Assembly (NCBI GenBank): GCA_947574055.1
Contig: CANPIC010000005.1
Location: forward strand, 22,133-86,132
DNA from: an uncultured bacterium
Lineage (GTDB): Bacteria; Bacillota; Clostridia; Lachnospirales; Lachnospiraceae
DNA length: 64,000 nt
Direction: 5' to 3'
The first letter of the stretch is position 1; every line of letters begins with the position of its first letter. The notes beneath the pieces are model-generated. The model saw only the letters and a list, made by a program, of their open reading frames with translations. It searched no databases and was not told the origin of the DNA. Below, piece after piece: positions 55,107 through 63,844 of the stretch. Both the position numbers and the translations under genes were made by a program.

Positions 55107-55700
55107 CTAATACCAGCGCGCGCGGAATAATTCATAAGTATCTTTGATTTTCTGTCTGTATTTCTCTATATTCCAGTGCAGGGCACGGAAAAGATGAAAT
55201 ACAATGTCAAAAGATGCCACCACCATCAGAATCTTGCAGACCAGAATCCCGTTTTCATAAGAATAGCGGTCAATGAAACCAATGATCTTGCGGTTGAGAT
55301 ACATAATAATGATTACAGCGTAAAAACCCCAGGCGATCGTACTCTCCAAACATACGATTCCTTTATAATTAAACGGCTTATCATTATAATCCCACCATAT
55401 TTCTCCAAACAGTACCAGCATCAGCTTTCCTACCAGAAACTCAAACAAAGTGGCGATCACGGCCCCTGCAATATACAGTTCTATGTATCTGCCTTCCAGC
55501 GGATGCAGGATCAAATAACCCAGCACACCGCCAAAACCATAAATCGGACAAAACGGACCTTTTGCGAACCCTCTGTTTGTAAGTTTTCTGTTACAGATTG
55601 ACATATAGATCGACTCCACCAGCCAGCCAATCATGCTGTAAATCATAAAAGACGCAATAATATGATAAATATCCGTCCCAAACATTTCTTTTGTCCACAC
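55107..55700 (-). CDS. PF06541-family membrane protein
   Basis: A 197-residue protein with about five membrane helices of the family labelled putative ABC transporter permease (CmpB-like). Recognised by [15 protein letters not shown] (about 21-35), [17 protein letters not shown] (about 42-58), [35 protein letters not shown] (about 85-120). No ATP-binding partner is encoded nearby, so transport is unproven. It lies 52 bases before the chemoreceptor and likely shares its transcript. Confidence 0.85.
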   Translation of the reverse strand: MWTKEMFGTDIYHIIASFMIYSMIGWLVESIYMSICNRKLTNRGFAKGPFCPIYGFGGVLGYLILHPLEGRYIELYIAGAVIATLFEFLVGKLMLVLFGEIWWDYNDKPFNYKGIVCLESTIAWGFYAVIIIMYLNRKIIGFIDRYSYENGILVCKILMVVASFDIVFHLFRALHWNIEKYRQKIKDTYELFRARWY

Positions 55701-55734
55701 AACCCCTCACCCCTCTCATACAGATACAGATTCC

Positions 55735-55770
55735 AAAAAGTCCCAGGCAGTATCATACCTGAGACTTTTC
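55735..55770 (-). terminator. Intrinsic terminator after rpsU
   Basis: AGTCTCAGG/CCTGGGACT stem (one G:T pair) with T5 on the minus strand, about 20 bases after the rpsU stop. Confidence 0.8.
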
Positions 55771-55787
55771 CGATCCGTTCCGTTCTG

Positions 55788-55964
55788 TTAATTATATTTG
55801 CGTTTTCTCGCCGCTTCCGATTTCTTTTTACGTTTTACGCTCGGTTTCTCGTAATGCTCTCTTTTACGGATTTCCTGCTGGATACCGGCTTTCGCACAAC
55901 TTCTTTTGAAACGACGTAAAGCGCTGTCCAAAGTCTCGTTTTCTTTTACGATTACGTTCGACAT
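55788..55964 (-). CDS. rpsU: Ribosomal protein bS21
   Basis: Small subunit protein involved in initiation near the anti-Shine-Dalgarno, 58 residues. [46 protein letters not shown] is the family pattern, with a basic C-terminus. The ATG at 55964 has GGGAGG 12 bases upstream, a rather long spacing; a TTG four codons earlier is less likely. It has its own promoter and terminator. Confidence 0.96.
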   Translation of the reverse strand: MSNVIVKENETLDSALRRFKRSCAKAGIQQEIRKREHYEKPSVKRKKKSEAARKRKYN

Positions 55965-56025
55965 AGTCACACCCAACCTCCCTTCAGTCCCTTCAAATCA
56001 ACACGACTGACCGGGTAATATTTTA

Positions 56026-56075
56026 TGCATACGTATGCACATATTTTATTATAGCACATTTTATGCAGACGTCAA
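56026..56075 (-). promoter_or_regulatory. rpsU promoter with adjacent 14-bp palindrome
   Basis: Minus strand TTGACG (56070-56075), 16 bases, TATAAT (56048-56053). A perfect palindrome TGCATACGTATGCA (56026-56039) starts 8 bases after the -10, covering the expected transcription start region. It may be an operator or form a hairpin at the 5' end of the mRNA. Confidence 0.65.
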
Positions 56076-56083
56076 CAGTTTTT

Positions 56084-58723
56084 TTATAAAATCTGCGCTT
56101 CCAGTACCGAAACCACCTCGGCAAGCGCTTTGTCGATTCCTGCCGGATTTTTGCCGCCGGCCTGCGCCATATTCGGCCGGCCGCCGCCGCCGCCGCCCAC
56201 CAAAGGAGCGATGCCTTTGATCAGGTTGCCGGCATGGGCGCCCTGCTTCTGCGCTGCCTGCGTTGCCATGGCCACAATGTTCACTTTGCCACCGGCCTCG
56301 GATATCAGTACAACCACGCCTTCGCCCAGTTTTTCCTTCATCTGGTCGCCCAGCTCCCGCAGCCCGTTCATATCCACATCCTTCACCCGGCCGGCAAAGA
56401 GCTTCACGCCCCCGACTTCCGTCACCTGGTCTGATGTATCCCCCAGCGCTTCTTTGGCTGCTTTACTCCTGAAGGTTTCGTTTTCGCTCTGCAGTGTCTT
56501 CACTTCTGCCAGCAGATGGCGGATCCGCTCAACCAGACTGCCAGGGGTGGTCCGCAGCAGGGCCGCCGCCTCTTTCATGATTTCTTCCTGTCCGTCATAG
56601 TAGCGCTGTAAACCGCTGCCGGTCAGTGCCTCGATTCTTCTCACACCTGCCGCGACACCACTTTCGGAGATGATCTTAAAGGCTGTAATCAGCCCGGTAT
56701 TGTCCACATGCGTGCCACCGCAAAGTTCCATGGAAAAGTCCCCCATCTTCACGACTCGTACCGTTTCCCCGTACTTTTCTCCAAACAGCGCCATGGCCCC
56801 GGTTTTACGTGCTTCTTCGACAGTCATCTCCTCTGTCACCACGGGAAGAGACGCCCTGATCTCTTCATTGACGATGGCTTCCACCTGATCCAGTTCTTCT
56901 CTTGTCATGGCCGAGAAATGACTGAAGTCAAACCGCAGCCTTTCCCCGTCCACATAAGAACCGGCCTGTTCCACATGGCTGCCCAGCACCATGCGCAGCG
57001 CCTTTTGCAGCAAATGCGTGGCGCTGTGATTTTTACAGGTCTCGCGCCGGTTATCGGCTGCCACCGCAAGCGTCACACGTTCCCCCCGGCGCAGCATACC
57101 CCGGCGCATGACACCGATATGGCCCACCTTGTCTCCGCGCAGTTTCACGGTATCTTTTACCTCAAATTCCCCGTTTTCCGAACGGATTACACCCAGATCT
57201 GCATTCTGGCCGCCCATCGTCGCATAAAAAGGAGTCTCCTCCACGATGATCGTGGCATTTTGCCCTTCCAGGATGCCGTCAACGATCTCTGTTTCCGTGG
57301 TAATCACCGAGATCACGGACTCATGCTCCAGCCTGTCATACCCTACAAACACAGAAGTAATGGAAGGATCAATGGATTCATATACTGTTGCATCGGCTCC
57401 CATATAATTGGTCACTTTATGGGCCGCCTGCGCCTGCGCCTTCTGCTGCTCCATGGCAGCAGTAAATCCCTTTTCGTCGATGGTAAATCCTTTTTCTTCC
57501 AGGATCTCCTTTGTCAGATCGAAAGGAAAACCATACGTATCATAGAGTTTAAAAGCATCGGCACCGGCCAGTTCTTTCTTCCCGGCCCCTGTCAGAGCCG
57601 CTTCCATTTCGGAAAGAATAGAAAGTCCCCTGTCTATGGTTTTATTAAAATTATTCTCTTCCTGTGTCAGTACACTGAAGATAAACTCTCTCTTTTCTTC
57701 CAGTTCCGGATAACCATCCCGGCTGCCCTCGATGACTGTCTTACTCAGATCAGCCAGAAAAACGCCTGTAATCCCCAACAGCCTGCCATGGCGCGCCGCA
57801 CGGCGGATGATCTTGCGCAGCACATATCCCCTTGACTCGTTGGAAGGCATAATGCCGTCGGATATCATAAACGTCGCGGAACGGATATGATCGGTCACGA
57901 TACGGATAGAAACATCCCAGACATATTCCGTTCCGTATGTCTTGCCTGCCAGCTGGCATACCCGCTCCCGCAGGGCCTGTATCGTATCCACGTCAAAGAT
58001 GGAATTTACGTCCTGCACCACTGTCGCCAGACGTTCCAGCCCCATGCCGGTGTCGATGTTTTTCTGCACCAGTTCTGTATAGTTGCCTTTTCCGTCGTTC
58101 TCAAACTGGGTAAATACATTGTTCCAGATCTCAATATAACGGTCACAGTCACATCCTACGGTACAATCCGGTTTGCCGCAGCCGTATTTCTCTCCCCTGT
58201 CATAATATACTTCAGAACAGGGGCCACAGGGACCTGCGCCATGCTCCCAGAAGTTATCTTCCTTGCCGAAACGGAAAATACGCTCCGCTGCTATGCCGAT
58301 CTCCTGATTCCAGATGGCAAAAGCCTCATCGTCATCCTCATAGATGGACGGATAAAGTCTCTCCGGATCCAGTCCCACCACCTGCGTCAGAAACTCCCAG
58401 GTCCAGGCAATGGCCTCATGCTTGAAATAATCCCCGAAAGAGAAATTGCCCAGCATCTCAAAAAAGGTGCCGTGTCTGGCCGTCTTGCCAATATTTTCAA
58501 TATCTCCGGTACGGATACATTTCTGACAGGTGGTCACTCTCCGTCTGGGCGGGATCTCCTGTCCGGTAAAATAAGGTTTTAAAGGCGCCATGCCGGAATT
58601 GATCAGCAGCAGACTTTTATCATTTTGGGGCACCAGGGAAAAGCTCTTCATGGCCAGATGCCCTTTACTCTCAAAAAATTCCAGAAACATGTTACGCAGT
58701 TCGTTTACGCCGTATGCTTTCAC
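56084..58723 (-). CDS. alaS: Alanyl-tRNA synthetase
   Basis: Class II synthetase with editing domain, 879 residues, normal length. N-terminal catalytic domain (MFLEFFESKGH, NSGMAPLKPYFTG, RYIEIWN), the editing site CKNHSATHLL (about 558-567) and CGGTHVDNTG (about 657), and the C-terminal DHHA1/oligomerisation part with NLIKGIAPLVGGGGGGRPNMAQAGG. AGGAGG precedes the ATG. It follows glyS after 32 bases without a T-box, so both are likely controlled elsewhere in the operon. Confidence 0.97.
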   Translation of the reverse strand: MKAYGVNELRNMFLEFFESKGHLAMKSFSLVPQNDKSLLLINSGMAPLKPYFTGQEIPPRRRVTTCQKCIRTGDIENIGKTARHGTFFEMLGNFSFGDYFKHEAIAWTWEFLTQVVGLDPERLYPSIYEDDDEAFAIWNQEIGIAAERIFRFGKEDNFWEHGAGPCGPCSEVYYDRGEKYGCGKPDCTVGCDCDRYIEIWNNVFTQFENDGKGNYTELVQKNIDTGMGLERLATVVQDVNSIFDVDTIQALRERVCQLAGKTYGTEYVWDVSIRIVTDHIRSATFMISDGIMPSNESRGYVLRKIIRRAARHGRLLGITGVFLADLSKTVIEGSRDGYPELEEKREFIFSVLTQEENNFNKTIDRGLSILSEMEAALTGAGKKELAGADAFKLYDTYGFPFDLTKEILEEKGFTIDEKGFTAAMEQQKAQAQAAHKVTNYMGADATVYESIDPSITSVFVGYDRLEHESVISVITTETEIVDGILEGQNATIIVEETPFYATMGGQNADLGVIRSENGEFEVKDTVKLRGDKVGHIGVMRRGMLRRGERVTLAVAADNRRETCKNHSATHLLQKALRMVLGSHVEQAGSYVDGERLRFDFSHFSAMTREELDQVEAIVNEEIRASLPVVTEEMTVEEARKTGAMALFGEKYGETVRVVKMGDFSMELCGGTHVDNTGLITAFKIISESGVAAGVRRIEALTGSGLQRYYDGQEEIMKEAAALLRTTPGSLVERIRHLLAEVKTLQSENETFRSKAAKEALGDTSDQVTEVGGVKLFAGRVKDVDMNGLRELGDQMKEKLGEGVVVLISEAGGKVNIVAMATQAAQKQGAHAGNLIKGIAPLVGGGGGGRPNMAQAGGKNPAGIDKALAEVVSVLEAQIL

Positions 58724-58755
58724 GTGTTTTTCCTCCTACATGATGTCTGCCAGGG

Positions 58756-60153
58756 TCAGAATACAAACTTGTCTGCAAAATAAGCGTCCAGTTCCTCAAT
58801 CTTAACACGTTCCTGCTCCATGGAATCCCGGAAACGGACAGTCACACATCCGTCGGTTTCCGAATCGAAATCGTATGTAACGCAGAAAGGCGTACCGATC
58901 TCATCCTGACGGCGGTAACGTTTGCCGATATTGCCTCTGTCATCGTATTCGCAGTTATATTTCTTTGACAGTTCCATAAATATTTTTTCCGCACCTTCAC
59001 CCAGCTTCTTGGAAAGAGGCAGTACGCCGATTTTCACCGGAGCGATAGCCGGATGGAAATGCAGTACAGTCCGCATATCGCCGTCACCCAGATCCTCTTC
59101 GTCGTAAGCCGCGCACAGGAACGCCAGCACCACTCTGTCCGCTCCCAGAGAGGGCTCGATCACATATGGCACATATTTGGTATTTTTCGTATCATCAAAA
59201 TAAGACATGTCCTGTCCGGACGTATTCTGGTGCTGGGTCAGGTCATAATCGGTGCGGTCTGCAATCCCCCACAACTCACCCCAGCCGATGGAAGGGAACA
59301 AAAATTCGATATCGCTGGTGGCTTTGGAATAAAAAGCGAGTTCCGCCGGGTCATGATCCCGCACACGCATCTCTTCCTCTTTGATCCCCAGACTTTTCAG
59401 CCAGTTGATGCAAAACTCTTTCCAGTAAGCAAACCATTCCAGATCCGTGTCAGGTTCACAGAAAAATTCCAGTTCCATCTGCTCAAATTCCCTTGTACGG
59501 AAAGTAAAGTTACCCGGGCTGATCTCGTTGCGGAAAGATTTGCCGATCTGCCCGATGCCAAACGGGATCTTCTTTCTGGAAGTGCGCTGTACATTTTTAA
59601 AATTGACAAAAATACCCTGCGCGGTCTCCGGACGCAGATACAAGGTATCCTTGGCATCCTCCGTCACACCCTGGAAAGTCTTGAACATCAGATTAAACTG
59701 GCGGATATCGGTAAAATTATGTTTGCCGCAGGTCGGACAGGGAACCTTGTGCTCCTCGATAAAATGCTTCATCTCTTCCTGGCTGAGCGCGTCCACGCTG
59801 CTCTCCAGAGCGATGTCATTTTCCTTGCAGAAATCTTCGATAATCTTATCTGCCCGGAAACGCTCATGGCATTCCCGGCAATCCATCAACGGATCAGAAA
59901 ATCCGCCCAGATGCCCGCTGGCCACCCAGGTCTGGGGATTCATCAAAATGGCACAGTCCACCCCCACATTATAGGGATTTTCCATGATGAATTTCTGCCA
60001 CCATGCCTTTTTTACGTTATTTTTCAGTTCCACACCCAGATTGCCATAATCCCATGTATTTGCCAGTCCGCCATAAATATCGGACCCCGGATATACAAAC
60101 CCTCTTGCCTTTGCCAGTGCGGCAATCCTCTCCAGTGTCAGTGTCTTTTCCAT
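58756..60153 (-). CDS. glyS: Glycyl-tRNA synthetase (single-chain)
   Basis: Dimeric class II enzyme of the alpha2 type, 465 residues. [24 protein letters not shown] (about 16-39), a zinc-like insertion [12 protein letters not shown] ... CPTCGKHNF, motif 2 [21 protein letters not shown] (about 215), motif 3 [13 protein letters not shown], and a C-terminal anticodon-binding domain. The start at 60153 has AGAGG upstream. The E. coli-type alpha2beta2 enzyme is not seen here. Confidence 0.96.
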   Translation of the reverse strand: MEKTLTLERIAALAKARGFVYPGSDIYGGLANTWDYGNLGVELKNNVKKAWWQKFIMENPYNVGVDCAILMNPQTWVASGHLGGFSDPLMDCRECHERFRADKIIEDFCKENDIALESSVDALSQEEMKHFIEEHKVPCPTCGKHNFTDIRQFNLMFKTFQGVTEDAKDTLYLRPETAQGIFVNFKNVQRTSRKKIPFGIGQIGKSFRNEISPGNFTFRTREFEQMELEFFCEPDTDLEWFAYWKEFCINWLKSLGIKEEEMRVRDHDPAELAFYSKATSDIEFLFPSIGWGELWGIADRTDYDLTQHQNTSGQDMSYFDDTKNTKYVPYVIEPSLGADRVVLAFLCAAYDEEDLGDGDMRTVLHFHPAIAPVKIGVLPLSKKLGEGAEKIFMELSKKYNCEYDDRGNIGKRYRRQDEIGTPFCVTYDFDSETDGCVTVRFRDSMEQERVKIEELDAYFADKFVF

Positions 60154-60178
60154 CTTATTTCCTCTCTCCATCCATCAT

Positions 60179-60847
60179 TTATTTAAACACGATATAAGCA
60201 GTTTCTCCGACAGCCCCTTCTTCCGGTCCGTCAAGCCTTGCCACATTATTCTTTACACACTGCGCATTTCTGAGATAGAGTATCTTACCGTTTGTCTGCA
60301 CGGACAGATGCTCTCTGGGCGGCAACTGCGCGATGATAATATTACGGCTGCCCATTTCCAGAAGCTGCTCCCTGCTTATGGATGCGCCTTCACCGGCTTC
60401 TGCCTCATACAGTTCCACATCAAGATCGTATCCCGCTTCGTAAGCCTGTGCCACTGTCCCGTAGAAAAACGGATAGTCATGAAACGCACTGAACGCCTCT
60501 CCGCTGCCGTACTCCATCACCAGAGTGACTGTCTCCTTTTTCACTTCCAGCTTCTTGACCGAAACCAGTTCTTCTCCCAGCTGCGCATTACACTCGGAAG
60601 CATTTCTCAGCACATAATCTTTCAATGCCTCTTCCTCTCCATACTCCCCCGGTGCAAATGCCTCCTTTGTGGTATTGGAAAGTGTCCCGTCTTTCTTTAT
60701 TTCCAGCAGATTCACGCTGCTGTCCGTATCCTGACTGGTTTCCGACTCTCCACGGGCGCCCCCGCCGCTTCCGCAGCCTGCAAGGGTCAGCGCCGGTATC
60801 AGGAGCAAAAGCCAGAGCAGTGCTGCCGTTTTTTTTCGTTTCTTCAT
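60179..60847 (-). CDS. Lipoprotein of unknown function
   Basis: A 222-residue lipoprotein: signal LLLLIPALTLAGCGS with lipobox Cys at about 25, a Gly/Ser-rich linker and a globular domain (about 50-222) with NLLEIKKDGTLSNTTKEAF near its start. Strand-rich and acidic. I do not recognise a named family; proteins of this kind lie between recO and glyS in related genomes by my recollection, which needs checking. It ends 25 bases before glyS. Confidence 0.8.
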   Translation of the reverse strand: MKKRKKTAALLWLLLLIPALTLAGCGSGGGARGESETSQDTDSSVNLLEIKKDGTLSNTTKEAFAPGEYGEEEALKDYVLRNASECNAQLGEELVSVKKLEVKKETVTLVMEYGSGEAFSAFHDYPFFYGTVAQAYEAGYDLDVELYEAEAGEGASISREQLLEMGSRNIIIAQLPPREHLSVQTNGKILYLRNAQCVKNNVARLDGPEEGAVGETAYIVFK

Positions 60848-60932
60848 AAGTTCCTCCGGTTATGTATCTGTGTTTATATTCAGTGTTCTATTATAACGAA
60901 ATTATCAGGGTTTTTCAACCTGCAATTTCAAC

Positions 60933-61580
60933 TTATAATCTCTCCAGCACCTCCAGGCTCTTAAACTCTCTGTCTATCACCTGACGCCGCCCTTTTGCGG
61001 CGATCTCTCCCAGGTTTGCCAACACCGGATCTGTCACGGTAAACGTATAGAGATGCTCAATGGCTGTGGAGATAATAAAAGATACCGCATAGCATGTGGA
61101 GTCATCCGCTGCCAGATCCGCGGGAATCCCCGGAAATTCCCCGTTGACCGCCATGGCCCGGATCTCATATATGTAACGCACCAGCAGATTGGGAAATCTG
61201 CCGCTTTCCAGTGCCCGCAAAGACTGATAGAGTAGCTTTAGCATCTCTTTTTCATCATTGTTTTCTCTCGTATAATAATCGGCGATTTCCAGAAAATAAA
61301 TCCCGAAATATGCACCCTCAAAGTCTGTCCGCAATCCTTCGAAATAATTGGTAATCTCTGCTTCGGCAATGCTGTAGGATGTTTTTCCCGCAAACAGCCT
61401 GAACATACCGAAAGAGAAAGGATTCGCTGCCGCGCACAGCCGGCTGTTCTGCCGTCTGGCGCCTCTGGCAAATGCGGAAATCTTTCCTCTTTCTTTTGTC
61501 AGTATGGTCACGCTCTTATCATACTCACCCACTGGTATTGTCTTTAAAACCATGCCCGTTACTGCTGCAAAATCCTGCAT
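60933..61580 (-). CDS. recO: DNA repair protein RecO, short form
   Basis: Recombination mediator that helps load RecA onto SSB-coated DNA, 215 residues. The N-terminal OB fold (GMVLKTIPVGEYDKSVTILTKERGKISAFARGARR, about 8-42) and helical region (LLYQSLRALESG, NLLVRYIYEIRAM) are clear. The C-terminal zinc-finger cysteines present in many RecO proteins are absent; only one Cys remains in the region (STCYAV). The start at 61580 lies inside the overlapping small yqzL-like frame. Confidence 0.88.
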   Translation of the reverse strand: MQDFAAVTGMVLKTIPVGEYDKSVTILTKERGKISAFARGARRQNSRLCAAANPFSFGMFRLFAGKTSYSIAEAEITNYFEGLRTDFEGAYFGIYFLEIADYYTRENNDEKEMLKLLYQSLRALESGRFPNLLVRYIYEIRAMAVNGEFPGIPADLAADDSTCYAVSFIISTAIEHLYTFTVTDPVLANLGEIAAKGRRQVIDREFKSLEVLERL

Positions 61581-61698
61581 GACACTTCTCTCCCGTCCTG
61601 TCTGCGGCATCCTCCCGCGCTTCCTGATCCTTGAATAAAAGATAGTCTGAGATGCTGCCGGAACAGGTAAACCGTTCCCATTCGCCTTCTGCCTTCAT
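61525..61698 (-). CDS. Small YqzL-like protein between era and recO
   Basis: A 57-residue frame: ATG at 61698 preceded by AGGGGGG, reading MKAEGEWERFTCSGSISDY, then LLFKDQEA, and ending TGA at 61525. The pattern W-x-x-F-x-x-(S/T)-G-x-(I)-x-x-Y-L-L-(F/Y)-K matches YqzL, a tiny protein of unknown function placed between era and recO in Bacillus. The first 25 residues carry the similarity; the rest overlaps the recO start by 56 bases in another frame. A real gene is likely from position and motif, but its C-terminus may be shaped by the overlap. Confidence 0.55.
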   Translation of the reverse strand: MKAEGEWERFTCSGSISDYLLFKDQEAREDAADRTGEKCHAGFCSSNGHGFKDNTSG

Positions 61699-61802
61699 CT
61701 TATGCCCCCCTGTCTCTTGTATGATATTAGGGTCTGCACATTTTGGTTTTCTATGCGCCCGGAACGGTTTTGTGTTCCTGCCAATTTTTTCTGTATCCGC
61801 TC

Positions 61803-62699
61803 TTATTCTTCTTCCCTGTAACCGAAATTCTTCAGCAGAAAATCACTGTCCCGCCAGTCTTTTTTTACCCTTACCCATAGCTGCAGATTCACCTGACACT
61901 GCAGCATATCTTCGATATCTTCCCGGGCCAGGGAGCCGATTTTTTTCAGCATGGCCCCACCTTTGCCGATAATAATCCCTTTATGGGAATTTTTTTCACA
62001 GACGATGGTGGCCTCAATCTCCGCCAGTTTCCTGCGCCACTTCATGCTCTCTATGGAGACGGCAATGCCATGGGGAATCTCATCCTGCAGACACCGCAGC
62101 GCCTTTTCCCGGATCAGTTCTGCGGCAATCTGACGCTGTGGCTGATCCGTCACGGTATCTTCGTCAAAAAAAGCGGGCCCCTGCGGCAGATAGTTCATGA
62201 TGCAGGAAAGCAGGGTATCCGTGTTATCTCCCCGCAGAGCGGAAACAGGCACAATCTCGGCAAACTCCATCTCCCTGCGGTATGTGTCAATAAAAAGCAG
62301 CACTTCCTCCCTCTTTACCCGGTCGGTCTTATTGATGACCAAAATAACCGGCGTGCCGCACTGTTTCAGCACTTCTATAATATGTCTCTCCCCTGCACCA
62401 ATAAAGGTGGAGGGCTCCACCAGCCAGAGCACCACGTCCGCATCTCTGACTGTCCCTTCCGCCACATGCACCATGTAGTCTCCCAGTTTGTTTTTGGCCT
62501 TATGGATACCGGGCGTATCCAAAAACACGATCTGGCCTTCCTCTCCGGTATATACCGTCCGAATACGATTTCTGGTTGTCTGTGGCTTATCGGAAGTGAT
62601 GGCAATTTTCTGTCCGATCAGCCGATTCATCAGTGTAGACTTGCCCACATTAGGCCGCCCTACTAACACCGCCACACCTGATTTGCGTAAGTTATCCAT
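61803..62699 (-). CDS. era: GTPase Era
   Basis: Essential GTPase for 30S ribosome maturation, 298 residues. G1 GRPNVGKSTLMN (about 13-24), G2 ITSDKPQTTRNRI, G3 DTPGIHKAKNKLGD (about 60), G4 NKTD (about 122), G5 SALRGDN; C-terminal KH domain with IIGKGGAMLKKIGSLAREDIE (about 238-258). The start at 62699 has GAGAGGAG and lies within the last codons of the upstream gene (8-base overlap). Confidence 0.96.
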   Translation of the reverse strand: MDNLRKSGVAVLVGRPNVGKSTLMNRLIGQKIAITSDKPQTTRNRIRTVYTGEEGQIVFLDTPGIHKAKNKLGDYMVHVAEGTVRDADVVLWLVEPSTFIGAGERHIIEVLKQCGTPVILVINKTDRVKREEVLLFIDTYRREMEFAEIVPVSALRGDNTDTLLSCIMNYLPQGPAFFDEDTVTDQPQRQIAAELIREKALRCLQDEIPHGIAVSIESMKWRRKLAEIEATIVCEKNSHKGIIIGKGGAMLKKIGSLAREDIEDMLQCQVNLQLWVRVKKDWRDSDFLLKNFGYREEE

Positions 62700-63834
62700 T
62701 CTGCTCCTCTCCGGACTGCTCTTTCTCTGCTTCCCCCGCTGCCTGCGCAGCCTCTTCTCCCGCGTCACCGGCGGGGATAACTACATAATCCGCATCCTCT
62801 TCCTGGCTGCGGCGTATCTCCTCCAGCTTTCTTTTCCTTTTTTCCCTGGCCCTGCCGATCTTTTTTTCAATTTTCTTTCTCAGCATCTTCATCACAAGCC
62901 GCAGAATAATGAATAAAGCAAGCAAAACGACAATCCAGAGCAGAATAAACGGCAGGTTGATGATGCAGCTCACTACAAAATCTTCCAGCCACCAGAGCAG
63001 ATTGTATACATTGCTTTCAAAACCGGAAGAAATCCTCTGCCAGATGCTCTCTTCCGCTGCAGGTGTATATAGTTTCACTTCCCGTACGCTGATGCAGACC
63101 GTACTGTATGTAACCTGATTGTCAATGGTACGCAGCTGAGCCTCCAGGCTTTCAATCTGGTAACGCACCTCGGAGAGCCTGCGTTCGATCTCGATCAGGT
63201 CTTCCACACTTTCTGCTTTTTCCAGCAGTTCCAGCAGACGGCCCTGCTCGGTAAGCAGTGACTTCTTATGCGTGTCCAGATCCACATACTGCAACGTCAC
63301 ATCTTCTACCGTCTCATCCTGAAACACCACATTGGACTGGCCGCCAACCTGTTCTAAAAAGCCGTCCAATAACTCTGCCGGCACCCTCGCCTCAAAATAA
63401 GCATCCCTGGATACGCCTTCCTTATAATTGCTGGACGTGAATTTTTCCACATAACCGCCCATGGCCTCGACTTCCGTGCGCAGAGTTGACACAAGCATGT
63501 CAAACTCCTGTGTCTCAACCTGCATATTTACGGTTTTAATCAGCTTCTTGCCGGTTGTCTCACTGATATTCTCCTGCGCTGCACCTGCGCCTCCTGCCTC
63601 TTCCATGGGCGCTTCCGCTGCCACGGCTTCCTCGTATATTTCCGCGCTCTTGGCCGTCGCCGTATCATACACATAGCCGCTCTCTTCATACGCCTCCATG
63701 CCATCTGACAGATAGCCGGCAGAGGGCGCGGCATTGTCCGCAGCCGATTCCGTCATCATGGAACGGCTGCTGCCACAGGCGGTCAGCATAAGGGCTGCCG
63801 CCAGGATAGCAATATAGTTACCTTTTCTTTTCAT
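62692..63834 (-). CDS. DUF4349 lipoprotein
   Basis: A 380-residue lipoprotein-type protein. Signal with lipobox LTACGS (Cys about 20), an Ala/Glu-rich linker (to about 95), the DUF4349 domain (about 95-300; KLIKTVNMQVETQEFDMLV ... NYKEGVSRDAYFEARVPAELLDGFLE, then a coiled coil LLTEQGRLLELLEKAESVEDLIEIERRLSEVRYQIESL), a membrane helix (about 285-315), and a highly basic coiled tail. With both a lipid anchor and a C-terminal membrane helix it would form a loop on the outer face. Function unknown. GGAGG precedes the ATG, itself directly after a structured repeat. Confidence 0.88.
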   Translation of the reverse strand: MKRKGNYIAILAAALMLTACGSSRSMMTESAADNAAPSAGYLSDGMEAYEESGYVYDTATAKSAEIYEEAVAAEAPMEEAGGAGAAQENISETTGKKLIKTVNMQVETQEFDMLVSTLRTEVEAMGGYVEKFTSSNYKEGVSRDAYFEARVPAELLDGFLEQVGGQSNVVFQDETVEDVTLQYVDLDTHKKSLLTEQGRLLELLEKAESVEDLIEIERRLSEVRYQIESLEAQLRTIDNQVTYSTVCISVREVKLYTPAAEESIWQRISSGFESNVYNLLWWLEDFVVSCIINLPFILLWIVVLLALFIILRLVMKMLRKKIEKKIGRAREKRKRKLEEIRRSQEEDADYVVIPAGDAGEEAAQAAGEAEKEQSGEEQNG

Positions 63835-63844
63835 GTTTCCTCCA

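Noticed and set aside
58724..60200. Expected T-box riboswitches before alaS, glyS or trpS
   Set aside because: The gaps are only 25-32 bases for alaS and glyS, and no T-box sequence (AGGGTGGNACCGCG) is seen there or in the 200 bases before trpS.
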